The notes: generated from the sequence alone by a model not told the origin. Positions 1 through 9,422 are shown, counted from the first letter of the stretch. The stretch is 64,000 nt of DNA from CAIWHR01 sp963843595 (GCA_963843595.1 CAWJLG010000012.1:324100-388099); one strand, 5' to 3'. Program-made: numbers and translations.

Positions 1-348
1 GATTCGGACAAGACTTCACCCGCTGTCGTATCGGCGCTATCCGGCCTGGATTCTTAGCGGCAGGGTTTCCTGCGGCTCCACATCGACGGATTGGACGATG
101 AATAAGGTATCGCGTTCCGACAAGAGTCGGGTGGACAAATGACAGCTCCAAGGCCGGGCGTTTCGGCAGCCGGCGTCTCCGACGATGCGCAGATTGCGAG
201 CGACCGGGTCGCCGAGAACGGCAAGCGATTCGCGGTATGCGGGGCTGAGGGGCTTGGCGATGGACCAGGCAGGCCTGCCTTGCGGCGGGCCGAAGTCCCT
301 CGGGCAATTCCGGGCGACAAGCAGCGCCCAGAACGCCTGACAAATGCG
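1..348. other. Left edge, mostly without a convincing gene
   Basis: On the plus strand, bases 1-57 are open from the window edge to a TAG at 55-57 and could be the last 18 codons of a gene that starts outside. From there to about 348 no protein family is recognisable. The minus strand is open at 37-522 and the plus strand from 139, but both readings look like the chance open frames common in GC-rich DNA. Confidence 0.3.
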
Positions 349-3300
349 ATGCAGAGGGGTGTGGGCTTGGAGCGTAAACGCGCCGACGGAATCGTTCACG
401 GCGCACAATCCCTTGCTTGCCCTGAGCTGTATAAGATCGTTCCGGAACTTGAGAATCTGGCAGGCGCGCGGGTCGAAACGCATGCGCGTCACGCAAGTCT
501 GGTCGGCTGCCTGCGGGCGCATGCTGCGGAACGTCCCGGCGACGCCGCGTTCGTGGGCCTGGTCGACGACCCGTCACGGCAGACGACGATGACCTACGGA
601 GAGCTCGACGATCGTGCGCGCGCGATCGCCGCCTGCCTCCAGGACATGCGCCTTGTTGGCGAGCGCGTCGTGCTTGCGTACCCCCCCGGCCTCGAATTCA
701 TTGCGGCGTTCTTCGGCGTTCTCTACGCCGGCTGCGTCGCCGTTCCTGTCTACCCGCCGCGCCGCCGCACCGTCGACCGCTTCGACGCAATTGCCAACGA
801 CGCCGGCGCGCGCCTCGCGCTCAGCACCGCGTCCTCGATCGCCCAGTTCAAAGCGATGACCGGTCGCGTCGCTGCGATCCGGTGGCTCGCCACCGACGAG
901 CTCGCGGGCGCCGGCGCCGACCACTGGATCGAACACGACCCGCCGCGTGATTCGCTCGCGATGATCCAGTACACCTCCGGCTCCACCAGCGAGCCCAAAG
1001 GCGTCTTGCTGAGCCACGCCAACCTTGTCGCAAACACCCGTGCCATCAGCAAATCCTTCGAGGTCCACAGCAGCAGCGTTGGGGTATTCTGGCTCCCCAC
1101 CTACCACGACATGGGACTCATCGGTGGCGTCCTCGCGCCCGTGTTCTCCGGCATTACCAACATCATCATGGCGCCGGCGCGATTCCTCAAGAATCCCTTT
1201 CTCTGGCTCGACGCCATCAGCAAGTCCCGCGCAACGATCTCCGGCGGCCCCAACTTCGCCTACGACCTCTGCGTGCGCAAGATCGACGTGGAACAGCGCG
1301 CCACGCTCGACCTTTCCTCCTGGTCCCTCGCGTTCACCGGGGCCGAGACGGTCCAGCCTGAAACGCTCGCGCGCTTCACCGAGGCCTTCGCGCCGTGCGG
1401 GTTCAGAGCCGAGTCCTTCTATCCGTGCTACGGCCTGGCGGAGGCGACGCTCATGGTCACCGGGCCCAGGGTCGGGACCGGTGCCGCGGTGCGCGCGTTC
1501 CGCAACGACGCCCTCGCGCAGAACCGCGTCGAGCCGCTGCCCGACAACGCCCCGAACGCGCGCAGACTCGTCGGATGCGGCGCGCCGGTCAAATCGCACG
1601 CCTTCGTGATCGTCGACGCAGAGACGCTCGCGCCTCTCGCGCCGGACCGGATTGGCGAGATCTGGGTCGCCGGCGAATCCGTCGGCCAGGGCTACTGGCG
1701 CGACCTGGAAAGGACCGCAGCGACGTTTCATGCACGCCGAAGCGACACCGGCGAAGGCCCGTTTCTGCGTACCGGCGACCTGGGCTTCGTCCACGACAGC
1801 CAGCTCTATATCACCGGTCGGGTCGACGACCTCATCATCGTCCGCGGCCTCAACCACCACCCGCAGGACATCGAAGCCACCGCGCGCGCATGCCACCCCC
1901 TGCTTGAAGCGGGTCTCGGGGCTGCATTCGCGGTCGACGTGGATGGCGCGCAGCGCCTCGTCCTCGTGCACGAGGTCGAGCGCGACGGCAACCACGACCT
2001 GACCCCGGTCCTGGACGCCGTCCATGCCGCGGTCCTGGACGAGCACGGCCTCGCGCTCGACGACGTCATGCTGATCCGTTGCGGCACGATCGCCAAGACA
2101 TCCAGCGGCAAGGTCCAGCGCCACGCCAGCCGCGCCGCATTCATAGCCGATCAGCTCAAACCTCTCGCCCAGCGCCAAAGGCATCCCATGCCAACGTTTC
2201 CCGGACCCCCCGCGCAGTCCGCCGCGCTCGCCGCCGTCTGTCAACATGCGCTCGCGATGTCGGGTACCGTTCTCGCGGACGTCACACCCGAAACATCGAT
2301 CGAAGCCCTCGACCTGGATTCGCTTCAGCGCGTCGAGCTTGTCGCCGCACTCGACAAGAGTTTCGGCCGGCACCTGCCCGACACCGTGTACAGCCAGGCC
2401 AGAACCCTCGGTGACCTTGCGAGCGCTGTTCAGAAGCACTTGATCGACCACCCGCAAACCGACGCGCGCGCATGCGAAATCCCCGCGGAGAACTACGACG
2501 TCGCACTGTTTCCCGAATACCTCGAACTCAAGCGCCACGAGCGCATGGTGGTGGCCGTCGCGGAGAGGAACCCCTACTTCCATGTCGACCACGGCGCCGA
2601 CTCACCGACGTCGGGCGACCGTGGCCATGCCCACGTCGATGGCAATGCGCTGACGAACTTCTGCGCCTACGACTATGTCAGCATGGCCCACGACCCGATC
2701 GTCTGCGCCGCGACAAAGGAGGCAATCGATCGATACGGCACCGGCGCGGGCGCGAGCCGCCTGGTCTCCGGCGAAAAGCAGATCCATCGTGAACTCGAGA
2801 GCGCGCTCGCCGGGTTTCTCGGCAGGCCTGCGTCGATCGTCTTCGTCTCCGGGCACGCGACCAACGTCACCACGATCGGGCACCTGCTGGGTCCGGGCGA
2901 CCTCATCGTTCACGACATCCTTGCCCACAATTCCATTCTCCAGGGCGCGCGGCTTTCCGGCGCCACCAGCCGCGGGTTTGCCCACAACGATTGGCGCGCG
3001 CTCGACACGCTCCTTTCGGGCATCCGCCATGACTTCCGGCGCGTCCTCATCGCCATCGAAGCCGTCTACAGCATGGACGGCGACTACCCCGACCTCGCGC
3101 GCTTCGTCGACGTCAAGACGAAACACCGGGCCATGCTGCTCGTCGACGAGGCGCACTCGCTGGGAACCATGGGCAGCACTGGCCGCGGCATCGGCGAACA
3201 CGCCGGTATCGACCGCGCAGGCGTCGAACTGTGGATGGGCACGCTTTCCAAGTCGCTCGCGAGCTGCGGCGGATACATCGCGGGTTCCGCCGAGCTCATC

Positions 3301-3705
3301 GAATATCTCAAATACACCGCACCTGGCTTCGTCTACAGCGTCGGCATTTCGCCGCCCAATGCGGCCACCGCGCTCGCCGCCCTGACGCTCCTGCAGCGTG
3401 AGCCGCAGCGCGTCACCCGGCTCCATGCGCTGTCGCGCCTCTTCCTCGAACTCGCGCGCGAACGAGGGCTCAACACCGGCCGCGCCGGCGGCACCCCGGT
3501 CGTTCCCGTCATCATCGGCAACTCCGTCAAATGCCTCCGGCTTTCCCGTGCCCTCTTTCGGCGCGGCATCCACGTCCAGCCGATCATCAACCCTGCCATT
3601 CCCGAGCACGCCACACGACTGCGGCTGTTCATCACCACAAACCACACCGAATTGCAGGTGAGAAGCACCGTCGACGCGGTCGTTGAAGAGCTCGCGAGAC
3701 TGTAG
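349..3705 (+). CDS. Fatty acyl-AMP ligase - acyl carrier protein - alpha-oxoamine synthase fusion
   Basis: Three enzymes in one chain of about 1118 residues. Residues about 50-620 are an AMP-forming ligase with the P-loop YTSGSTSEPKG (from Y208). The segment reading SGGPNFAYDLC is typical of fatty acyl-AMP ligases that load an ACP rather than CoA. Residues about 640-705 are an acyl carrier protein with phosphopantetheine Ser658 in LDLDSLQ. Residues about 714-1110 are a fold-type I PLP enzyme of the alpha-oxoamine synthase family (serine palmitoyltransferase, KBL, BioF), with DEAHSLG and PLP Lys968 in TLSKSLA. The inferred role is activating a fatty acid, holding it in cis and condensing it with an amino acid, probably serine, to a 3-keto long-chain base. 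Start: ATG 349 is chosen because homology begins near base 490; ATG 139 is in frame but would add about 70 residues of unlikely sequence. It is the first gene of the lipid operon. Confidence 0.88.
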   Translation: MQRGVGLERKRADGIVHGAQSLACPELYKIVPELENLAGARVETHARHASLVGCLRAHAAERPGDAAFVGLVDDPSRQTTMTYGELDDRARAIAACLQDMRLVGERVVLAYPPGLEFIAAFFGVLYAGCVAVPVYPPRRRTVDRFDAIANDAGARLALSTASSIAQFKAMTGRVAAIRWLATDELAGAGADHWIEHDPPRDSLAMIQYTSGSTSEPKGVLLSHANLVANTRAISKSFEVHSSSVGVFWLPTYHDMGLIGGVLAPVFSGITNIIMAPARFLKNPFLWLDAISKSRATISGGPNFAYDLCVRKIDVEQRATLDLSSWSLAFTGAETVQPETLARFTEAFAPCGFRAESFYPCYGLAEATLMVTGPRVGTGAAVRAFRNDALAQNRVEPLPDNAPNARRLVGCGAPVKSHAFVIVDAETLAPLAPDRIGEIWVAGESVGQGYWRDLERTAATFHARRSDTGEGPFLRTGDLGFVHDSQLYITGRVDDLIIVRGLNHHPQDIEATARACHPLLEAGLGAAFAVDVDGAQRLVLVHEVERDGNHDLTPVLDAVHAAVLDEHGLALDDVMLIRCGTIAKTSSGKVQRHASRAAFIADQLKPLAQRQRHPMPTFPGPPAQSAALAAVCQHALAMSGTVLADVTPETSIEALDLDSLQRVELVAALDKSFGRHLPDTVYSQARTLGDLASAVQKHLIDHPQTDARACEIPAENYDVALFPEYLELKRHERMVVAVAERNPYFHVDHGADSPTSGDRGHAHVDGNALTNFCAYDYVSMAHDPIVCAATKEAIDRYGTGAGASRLVSGEKQIHRELESALAGFLGRPASIVFVSGHATNVTTIGHLLGPGDLIVHDILAHNSILQGARLSGATSRGFAHNDWRALDTLLSGIRHDFRRVLIAIEAVYSMDGDYPDLARFVDVKTKHRAMLLVDEAHSLGTMGSTGRGIGEHAGIDRAGVELWMGTLSKSLASCGGYIAGSAELIEYLKYTAPGFVYSVGISPPNAATALAALTLLQREPQRVTRLHALSRLFLELARERGLNTGRAGGTPVVPVIIGNSVKCLRLSRALFRRGIHVQPIINPAIPEHATRLRLFITTNHTELQVRSTVDAVVEELARL

Positions 3706-3740
3706 CGCGACGAGCGCGTACCGCATCGAAGCGCCACCCC

Positions 3741-4682
3741 ATGCCGAACTCCGAACACGCCATCGTGGTCGAAAAGCTTTGCAAGCGCTATGGAGCCCTT
3801 CTCGCAGTCAACGACGTTTCGTTCACGGTCGAAAGGGGTGAAGTCTTCGCTTTCCTGGGGCCCAACGGCGCGGGCAAGAGCGTCACGGCCGAGGTCATCG
3901 AGACCATCCGTGCGCCGACGTCGGGCAGGGTCACCGTGCTCGACCTTGACGTCGGTAAGCGCAAGGCCGAGATCGTCCGCCGGATCGGCGTGCTTCCCCA
4001 GAACTTCAGCTCGTTCGACCGAATCACCGTTCGCGAAAGCCTGCGGTACTTCGCTCGAGTATTCGGGAGCAAGGTCGACATCGACGTCCTGATGGATCTC
4101 ACCAATCTGAGCGACAAAGCCGACGCCCAGTTCAATACCCTCTCCGGTGGCCTCAAGCAGCGACTCGGGATTGCCGCAGCGCTGGTCAACGATCCGGAAA
4201 TCGTCTTTCTCGACGAACCCACGACCGGACTCGACCCGCATGCCCGGCGCCAGGTATGGGCTGTGATCAAAGGACTCAAGAGCCGCGGGAAGACGGTCTT
4301 CCTCACGACCCACTACATGGAAGAAGTCGAGTTCCTGGCCGACACTGTCGCGATCATCGCGAGGGGCAAGATCGTCGCCATCGATTCGCCAGCGCGCCTC
4401 ATCCAGAAACACCCCGAACAAGCTCGGCTCACACTCGAGTCGATCGACGCGGTGGCGCTTGGCCTGATACAGAAGCTGGGCTTCATCCCTACGCAAACCG
4501 ACGACGGAGATATCTGTGTCCCCATTGGGGACGCGGAGGATGTGCGCGTCATTCTCGACGAAATCCAACGGGCCGGCCTAGTTCTCGCGGGGCTCGACCT
4601 GCGAAAGGCGAGCTTAGAAGAGGTGTTTCTCGAGCTTACCGGGGCGCCACACGATGGCCGTGCACGAGGAGGCACCGGATGA
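3741..4682 (+). CDS. ABC transporter ATP-binding protein (DrrA/NatA type)
   Basis: A 313-residue ATPase subunit. Visible motifs are Walker A GPNGAGKS (residues 40-47), Q-loop near residue 87, signature LSGGLKQ (134-140), Walker B IVFLDEP (154-160) and the H-loop His191. The C-terminal 90 residues are the usual extension of drug and polysaccharide exporters of this type. It lies 35 nt after the lipid synthase gene, and its stop overlaps the permease start as ATGA. With that permease it should form an ABC-2 exporter. From context the cargo is inferred to be the lipid made by the locus, or a precursor of its head group. Confidence 0.9.
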   Translation: MPNSEHAIVVEKLCKRYGALLAVNDVSFTVERGEVFAFLGPNGAGKSVTAEVIETIRAPTSGRVTVLDLDVGKRKAEIVRRIGVLPQNFSSFDRITVRESLRYFARVFGSKVDIDVLMDLTNLSDKADAQFNTLSGGLKQRLGIAAALVNDPEIVFLDEPTTGLDPHARRQVWAVIKGLKSRGKTVFLTTHYMEEVEFLADTVAIIARGKIVAIDSPARLIQKHPEQARLTLESIDAVALGLIQKLGFIPTQTDDGDICVPIGDAEDVRVILDEIQRAGLVLAGLDLRKASLEEVFLELTGAPHDGRARGGTG

Positions 4683-5794
4683 CCCCGCGAATCATCGCCG
4701 CCAATCTTGGCGTGCGGCTGCGGAGTTTCTATCGCCAGCGATCGGCGATGTTTTTCACGTTCGCCTTCCCGGTAATCCTTGTGCTCGTCTTTGGCACGAT
4801 CTTCACGAAGCCGGAACACCTCAACTTCGATCTTCCCGTGCAGGACTTGAGTGGCACCGAGTCGTCGGCGAAGCTGCTGGAAGCCCTCGCCGCGGATCAG
4901 ACGTTCAGGATCGCGCAGGTGCCCACCGACGTCGATGCCACGCAATATGCCAAGGTGCAAAAGCAGAGCCTCGTGCTCGTGATCCCCAAGAACGTCGACA
5001 CGCCGCAGAATCAGCGCCTGGACCAGCACGGCGTCGCCAACGCCGTGTCGCTGACGTATGTCTACGACCCAAGCTCGACATCGGTGACCACCAAGATCCA
5101 ACTGCTCGAAATGATGGTTGCGGCGGTGAACCAGAATATCACTGGCATCCCACCCCATTTCAAGCTGGTCCCGTCCTCGATTCTGCCGGAACGCTACCGA
5201 TTCATCGAATTCTTCGTCCCCGGCATCATCGCAATGGCGATCATGACTTCGTGCTTGTCGAACGCCCTCAACATGAATGCCGAGCTTCGGCAGAAGGGCA
5301 TCCTCCGCAAGCTTTCGACGACGCCGATCACGCGCGCCGATTGGCTGGTCTCGAGCATCCTGTACCAACTCATACTCTCTGCCATTTCCACCGCAGCAAT
5401 CCTCCTCGTCAGCTACGCCGTTTTCGACGTCCGGCTGCACATCAACGCCTGGCTCCCGTTCATCGTCGTTGTCGAGGTCATCGCCTTCGCCGGCATTGGC
5501 ATGCTGCTAACCCCCTTCGCGAAGGAGGCCGAAAGCGCGTCAGCCGTCGCCAACGCTTTCCTGTTTCCGATGATGTTTCTTTCCGGCACGTTCTTTCCGG
5601 TGGAAATGATGCCGGCCTTCCTGCAGGCGTTCGCCAAGCTGCTCCCGCTCTATTACGTGAACGAAGCGCTGCGTGCGGCGATGATTTTCGTCGACCACGC
5701 GGGGACGTTGCAGAACACGGGCGTGACCGCCGCATTCGCCGCGGTCGTATTCGCCGCCGGGACGTTCAAGACGCGTTGGGACGAAGGGACGTGA
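4679..5794 (+). CDS. ABC-2 type transporter permease
   Basis: A 371-residue inner-membrane permease. One transmembrane helix lies at residues about 18-40, then comes a periplasmic domain of about 170 residues. Five more hydrophobic helices follow, beginning with the segment around FFVPGIIAMAIM. This is the ABC2_membrane_3 (YhgE/DrrB-like) layout. ATG 4679 overlaps the ATPase stop in ATGA, so the two subunits are translationally coupled. Its own stop overlaps the next GTG start. Partner of the ATPase at 3741-4682; the substrate is inferred only from the lipid-biosynthesis context. Confidence 0.88.
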   Translation: MTPRIIAANLGVRLRSFYRQRSAMFFTFAFPVILVLVFGTIFTKPEHLNFDLPVQDLSGTESSAKLLEALAADQTFRIAQVPTDVDATQYAKVQKQSLVLVIPKNVDTPQNQRLDQHGVANAVSLTYVYDPSSTSVTTKIQLLEMMVAAVNQNITGIPPHFKLVPSSILPERYRFIEFFVPGIIAMAIMTSCLSNALNMNAELRQKGILRKLSTTPITRADWLVSSILYQLILSAISTAAILLVSYAVFDVRLHINAWLPFIVVVEVIAFAGIGMLLTPFAKEAESASAVANAFLFPMMFLSGTFFPVEMMPAFLQAFAKLLPLYYVNEALRAAMIFVDHAGTLQNTGVTAAFAAVVFAAGTFKTRWDEGT

Positions 5795-6765
5795 CTACCG
5801 CAAAGCGAATCCTCTTCATTTGCGGATCGATGAATCAGACCACGCAAATGCACCAGATCTCGCGGCATCTGACCGAGTACCGGCAGGCGTTCACGCCGTA
5901 TTACTGCCACGGCGCTCATGAACTCATGCGGCGCATGAAGCTGCTGGAGTTCACGATCATCGGCGACAAGCTCGCGCAGCGCTGCCAGAGGTATCTTCGG
6001 GAACAGAATTTTGCCATCGACCACGGGGGGCGCCACGGCCCGTACGACCTGGTGCTCACCTGTTCGGATGTCTTCGTCCAGAAAAACATTCGCGGTAGCA
6101 GGATCGTTTTGGTCCAGGAGGGCATCACCGATCCGGAAGACCGCAATTTCCGCCTCGTGCAGCGACACCGCTGGCTCCCGCTCTGGATCGCGGGAACCGC
6201 CGCGACGGGCCTTTCGGACGTCTACCGCGCGTTCTGCGTCGCCAGCGCGGGGTACCGCGACTTCTTCATCCGCAAGGGCGCGAAGGCGGACAAGATCGTG
6301 GTCACCGGTATCCCCAACTTCGACGACTGCCAACGCTATTGCGACAACACCTTCCCTCACCGCAACTTCGTGCTGGTCTGCACGTCCCCGCTGCGGGAGA
6401 TCTTCCGTGGCGAAGACCGGAAGTCGTTCATCCTCGATGCCGTCAGGATCGCCAGCGGACGGCCGCTGATCTTCAAGTTTCATCCCAATGAAGACCTCGC
6501 ACGAGCGGAGAAGGAGGTGAATCGGTATGCCCCGGGCGCCCTGGTCTTCAAGACCGGGAGCGCGGAGGAGATGATCGCCAACTGCGACGTGCTGATCACC
6601 CGATACTCGTCGACCGTGTTTGTCGGACTGGCGCTCGGCAAGGAAACGTATTCGGACTACCCGATGGACGAGTTGCGAAAGTTGGCGCCCCTGCAGAACC
6701 ACTCCGCCGCGCTCAATATCGCGAATGTATGCAGGCGTGTGCTCGAAGATCAGGCGCTGCAGTGA
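5791..6765 (+). CDS. GT-B-like glycosyltransferase or glycerophosphotransferase
   Basis: A 324-residue soluble protein starting at GTG 5791, overlapping the permease stop in GTGA. Two Rossmann-like halves are apparent. The N-terminal half begins RILFICGSMNQTTQM, and the C-terminal half carries KFHPNEDL and ITRYSSTVFVGLALGKE. These patterns recall CDP-glycerol glycerophosphotransferases and GT-B glycosyltransferases of lipid and capsule pathways. The reading is that it adds a sugar or phospho-polyol head group to the long-chain base or ceramide, or works on an exported intermediate. The donor cannot be read from the sequence. Membership of the lipid operon is clear from the overlaps; the exact activity is not. 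Confidence 0.6.
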   Translation: MTTAKRILFICGSMNQTTQMHQISRHLTEYRQAFTPYYCHGAHELMRRMKLLEFTIIGDKLAQRCQRYLREQNFAIDHGGRHGPYDLVLTCSDVFVQKNIRGSRIVLVQEGITDPEDRNFRLVQRHRWLPLWIAGTAATGLSDVYRAFCVASAGYRDFFIRKGAKADKIVVTGIPNFDDCQRYCDNTFPHRNFVLVCTSPLREIFRGEDRKSFILDAVRIASGRPLIFKFHPNEDLARAEKEVNRYAPGALVFKTGSAEEMIANCDVLITRYSSTVFVGLALGKETYSDYPMDELRKLAPLQNHSAALNIANVCRRVLEDQALQ

Positions 6766-6790
6766 CCGACGCGTGCGTGGGGAGCATCCT

Positions 6791-7918
6791 GTGAGCCCCG
6801 AAATCACAGTCCGAGCCACGACGTCGTGGTGGGACCGGCGGCGTTTTCAGCGCCTCCCGTGGGCGATCTACGCGGGCGATCGGAACTGGGTCCCGCCCAT
6901 CCTCTCGCAGGAGCGACTGCTGCTGGGCTGGGGGCGACACCCGTTTTTCGCCAATGCCGAGATGGTCACGCTGTTTGCCCAGCGGCGCGGCAAGGTCGCC
7001 GGGCGCGTCGCGGTATTCATCAACAACGTTCATAACCGCAAATATGAGGAAAAGCGGGGATTTTTCGGATTCTTCGAATGCGTCGACGATGTCGCGGTGG
7101 CGCGAAGGCTTTTCGAGGCCGGGCGTGCGTGGCTCGCCCAGCGCGGCATGACGGCGTGGCGCGGGCCGGTGAATCCGTCGCTCAACTATACCTGCGGCCT
7201 GCTCATCGACGGCTTCGACAGCCCGCCGGTGTTTCTGATGACCTACAACCCGCCGTATTATGCCGGGCTGATCGAGGCCTGCGGATTCGCCAAATCGCAA
7301 GACCTCTACGCGTACGAGATGGATGTCGCACTGCTCGCGAAGTTGGTTGATCGCTACAAGCCCGCGGTGATGTCTTCGCTCGAGGGCGATGATATTTCGG
7401 TGCGGCAATTGGACACATCGCGATTGGACGAGGAAATCAGGACGTATCTCGAAATCTACAACCGCGCGCTCGAGGGCACCTGGGGCTTCACTCCGCTGCA
7501 AGAGGGAGAGGTGAAGCAGATCGCCGCAGATCTTCGCCACATCATCGCGCCCGAATTCATGGCGTTCGCCATGTCCGGCGGCAAGACGGTCGGTGCCGTG
7601 CTCGCACTGCTCGATTACAACCAGATCATCCGCAAGCTCAACGGCCGCCTCCTCCCGTTCGGTATTTTCCGCCTGATGCGGGGGCGCAGGCGGATCGACG
7701 TCGCGCGTGCGATGGCGGTAACGATGTTGCCCGCGTTCCAGCAATCGGGCCTCGGCATCGTTCTGCTCGACCGGCTCGTCGACACCGCAAAGCCGTGGGG
7801 CCTCAAACGCTGGGAATTTTCCTGGGTGCTCGAGAGCAACCAAAGCTCGCGTGGGACGCTCGAGCGCGCGGGAACGAAGCACTGCAAGACCTACCGGATC
7901 TACGACCGGACGCTGTGA
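6791..7918 (+). CDS. GNAT-fold N-acyltransferase, candidate bacterial ceramide synthase
   Basis: A 375-residue protein of the large GNAT-related family marked by WVPPILSQE, the HPFF and GFFGFFE segments, a GPVNPSLNYTCGLL segment and a C-terminal WVLESNQSSRGTLERAG segment. As I recall, the family includes the Caulobacter ceramide synthase bCerS, which N-acylates a long-chain base. GTG 6791 is chosen because family similarity begins at once after it and the previous gene ends 25 nt upstream. Beside an alpha-oxoamine synthase and a CerR-like reductase the natural inference is that it transfers an acyl group to the amino group of the ketosphinganine-like product. The family is diverse, so the substrate is an inference. 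Confidence 0.72.
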   Translation: MSPEITVRATTSWWDRRRFQRLPWAIYAGDRNWVPPILSQERLLLGWGRHPFFANAEMVTLFAQRRGKVAGRVAVFINNVHNRKYEEKRGFFGFFECVDDVAVARRLFEAGRAWLAQRGMTAWRGPVNPSLNYTCGLLIDGFDSPPVFLMTYNPPYYAGLIEACGFAKSQDLYAYEMDVALLAKLVDRYKPAVMSSLEGDDISVRQLDTSRLDEEIRTYLEIYNRALEGTWGFTPLQEGEVKQIAADLRHIIAPEFMAFAMSGGKTVGAVLALLDYNQIIRKLNGRLLPFGIFRLMRGRRRIDVARAMAVTMLPAFQQSGLGIVLLDRLVDTAKPWGLKRWEFSWVLESNQSSRGTLERAGTKHCKTYRIYDRTL

Positions 7919-7975
7919 CGCTCAGCTGTTCTATCGAAAGACTCGGTGCGAGAACGGCAACCGCCGCAGTCGCAA

Positions 7976-8995
7976 TCAAAGCCAGCGCGCCGCGCGATAC
8001 CACTGCGCGGTTTCACGAAGGCGATCGGCGAGTGGCGCTGCGGGCGACCAACCCAGCTGCCGCCGTGCTTTCGCGGACGAACACGTCCACGAACCCGCGA
8101 GAAGATCGGAGATCTTGTCGCGGCCGATCCATCCTGGGCGGTGGCGGAGCCGGGACACGACATCGCCACCCAGACCCATTGCCCGCATCGCCCATTCCGG
8201 CAGATGGACGATGCGGGCACGCGATTTTCCGAGCGCCCGAGCGATCGCGCTGCCGAGCTCCACATGCGAAAGGTCCTCGGCCGCGGCGAAGTAGATGCCA
8301 CGCCCCGAGTCGTCCCCCGCGAGGCGTTCGCCGATCTGTGCCGCGAGCACGATGCATTCGACAATATCGGCAACAGCGATGAGCGAGACGCGCCGGTCGC
8401 CGCGCCCGGGGACGACATGGACACCTGAGTGAGCGATCGGCTTGAATACCTCGTAGACCCCGCGGTCCCCCGCGCCGAACACGATGCACGGCCGCACGAT
8501 CGTGATGGGCACCGCACCGGCGTATCTGGCGGCTACGCGCTCGCCGGCCAACTTGCTGCGCCCGTAATCCGATACGGGCTTCGGTGGATCACTCTCGGCT
8601 GTCGGGAACTCGCCCGAGGGTCCCGCCGCGGCGATCGATGAGACGAGCACGAGCACCGGGCGGTCCGCCTGCTCCGCACACGCCGCAGCGACACCGTCGA
8701 CGCCCCCGGCGTTCACGCGCATGAAATCTTGCGCGCACATCGCCCGCACAAGGCCTGCGAGGTGGAACACGAAACGGGCCTTGGATGCCGCGAGGACGCG
8801 GGAGACGCCCACGCGATCATCGATATCGCCGACGATCTGCAGAGCTCCCGCGGACCGCAGCTCGTCGACGTGCGACGTCGCACGCACCAGGCAGGACACA
8901 CGGAAGCCGCGCGCAATGAGCCGGCGCACGAGGTGCGTGCCGATAAATCCGCTGGCGCCGGTGACCAGAACCGATTGCTGGGCCGTGGTGGTCAT
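7976..8995 (-). CDS. Extended SDR (NAD-dependent epimerase/dehydratase family), CerR-like
   Basis: A 339-residue Rossmann oxidoreductase. The nucleotide-binding motif TGASGFIG is at residues 12-19, an SS pair at about 119-120 and the catalytic YGRSK with Tyr144 and Lys148, so the active site is complete. ATG 8995 leaves a normal eight-residue lead into the first strand; an upstream in-frame GTG at 9022 is possible. It converges on the GNAT gene, with 57 nt between the stops. In Caulobacter the ketosphinganine/ceramide reductase CerR belongs to this family, which is the reason for linking it to the lipid locus. A nucleotide-sugar role is the alternative. Confidence 0.75.
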   Translation of the reverse strand: MTTTAQQSVLVTGASGFIGTHLVRRLIARGFRVSCLVRATSHVDELRSAGALQIVGDIDDRVGVSRVLAASKARFVFHLAGLVRAMCAQDFMRVNAGGVDGVAAACAEQADRPVLVLVSSIAAAGPSGEFPTAESDPPKPVSDYGRSKLAGERVAARYAGAVPITIVRPCIVFGAGDRGVYEVFKPIAHSGVHVVPGRGDRRVSLIAVADIVECIVLAAQIGERLAGDDSGRGIYFAAAEDLSHVELGSAIARALGKSRARIVHLPEWAMRAMGLGGDVVSRLRHRPGWIGRDKISDLLAGSWTCSSAKARRQLGWSPAAPLADRLRETAQWYRAARWL

Positions 8996-9422
8996 GCGCG
9001 GGAACCCGGGCACAGGCGCCACTCACGCCATCGCGATTTCGTCGGCGCGGACCCTCCCGCCGCTTGCAGCGGTGGAATGACGAATTTGCGGCAGGTGTCG
9101 GCTTCCGCGGGCACGGGATGGGCGCCAGTCCGAATCGTTCACGACGTTTGGGCGGGTGGTTTATCCGACGTCCGTGTCGTTGACGGCCCTGCGGCATTCT
9201 ATCTCGACCTGCCGTGGCAACGCTCGGGGCCTGGTCAATGCGTCGATCAATAGCGGCTAGGGCCTCCTCCGGTCGTATCGCGCGTTGCTGCCAGCGACCG
9301 TCTGCTATTCTCGGGCGACGAATGACCGAACGTGGATGACCGCCCCCCAGCGCCCCCACGTCACACAATATGCGAAGCAGCGCGCGCGCTGTTTGCGCCT
9401 CTTCCTCTCGGCCTCACGCCAA
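8996..9422. other. Intergenic region between the divergent SDR and acyltransferase genes
   Basis: About 430 bases with no recognisable protein. It must carry the promoters for the leftward SDR gene and the rightward acyltransferase gene. I could not pick a convincing -35/-10 pair or any copy of the Crp-like box found elsewhere in the window. Confidence 0.4.

Noticed and set aside
37..522. A 161-residue minus-strand open frame at the left edge
   Set aside because: Its C-terminal part reads like plausible protein, but no family is recognised, no ribosome site is visible and it overlaps the likely start of the lipid synthase gene.
574..2592. A 672-residue open frame on the minus strand opposite the fatty acyl-AMP ligase gene
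   Set aside because: It lies wholly opposite a strongly conserved multidomain gene. Its translation is Arg/Gly/Val/Glu-rich without motifs, as expected from codon-position bias in GC-rich DNA. The same reasoning removes long opposite-strand frames at 2602-3726, 33624-35102, 35362-36654, 38346-39971 and 48547-50157.
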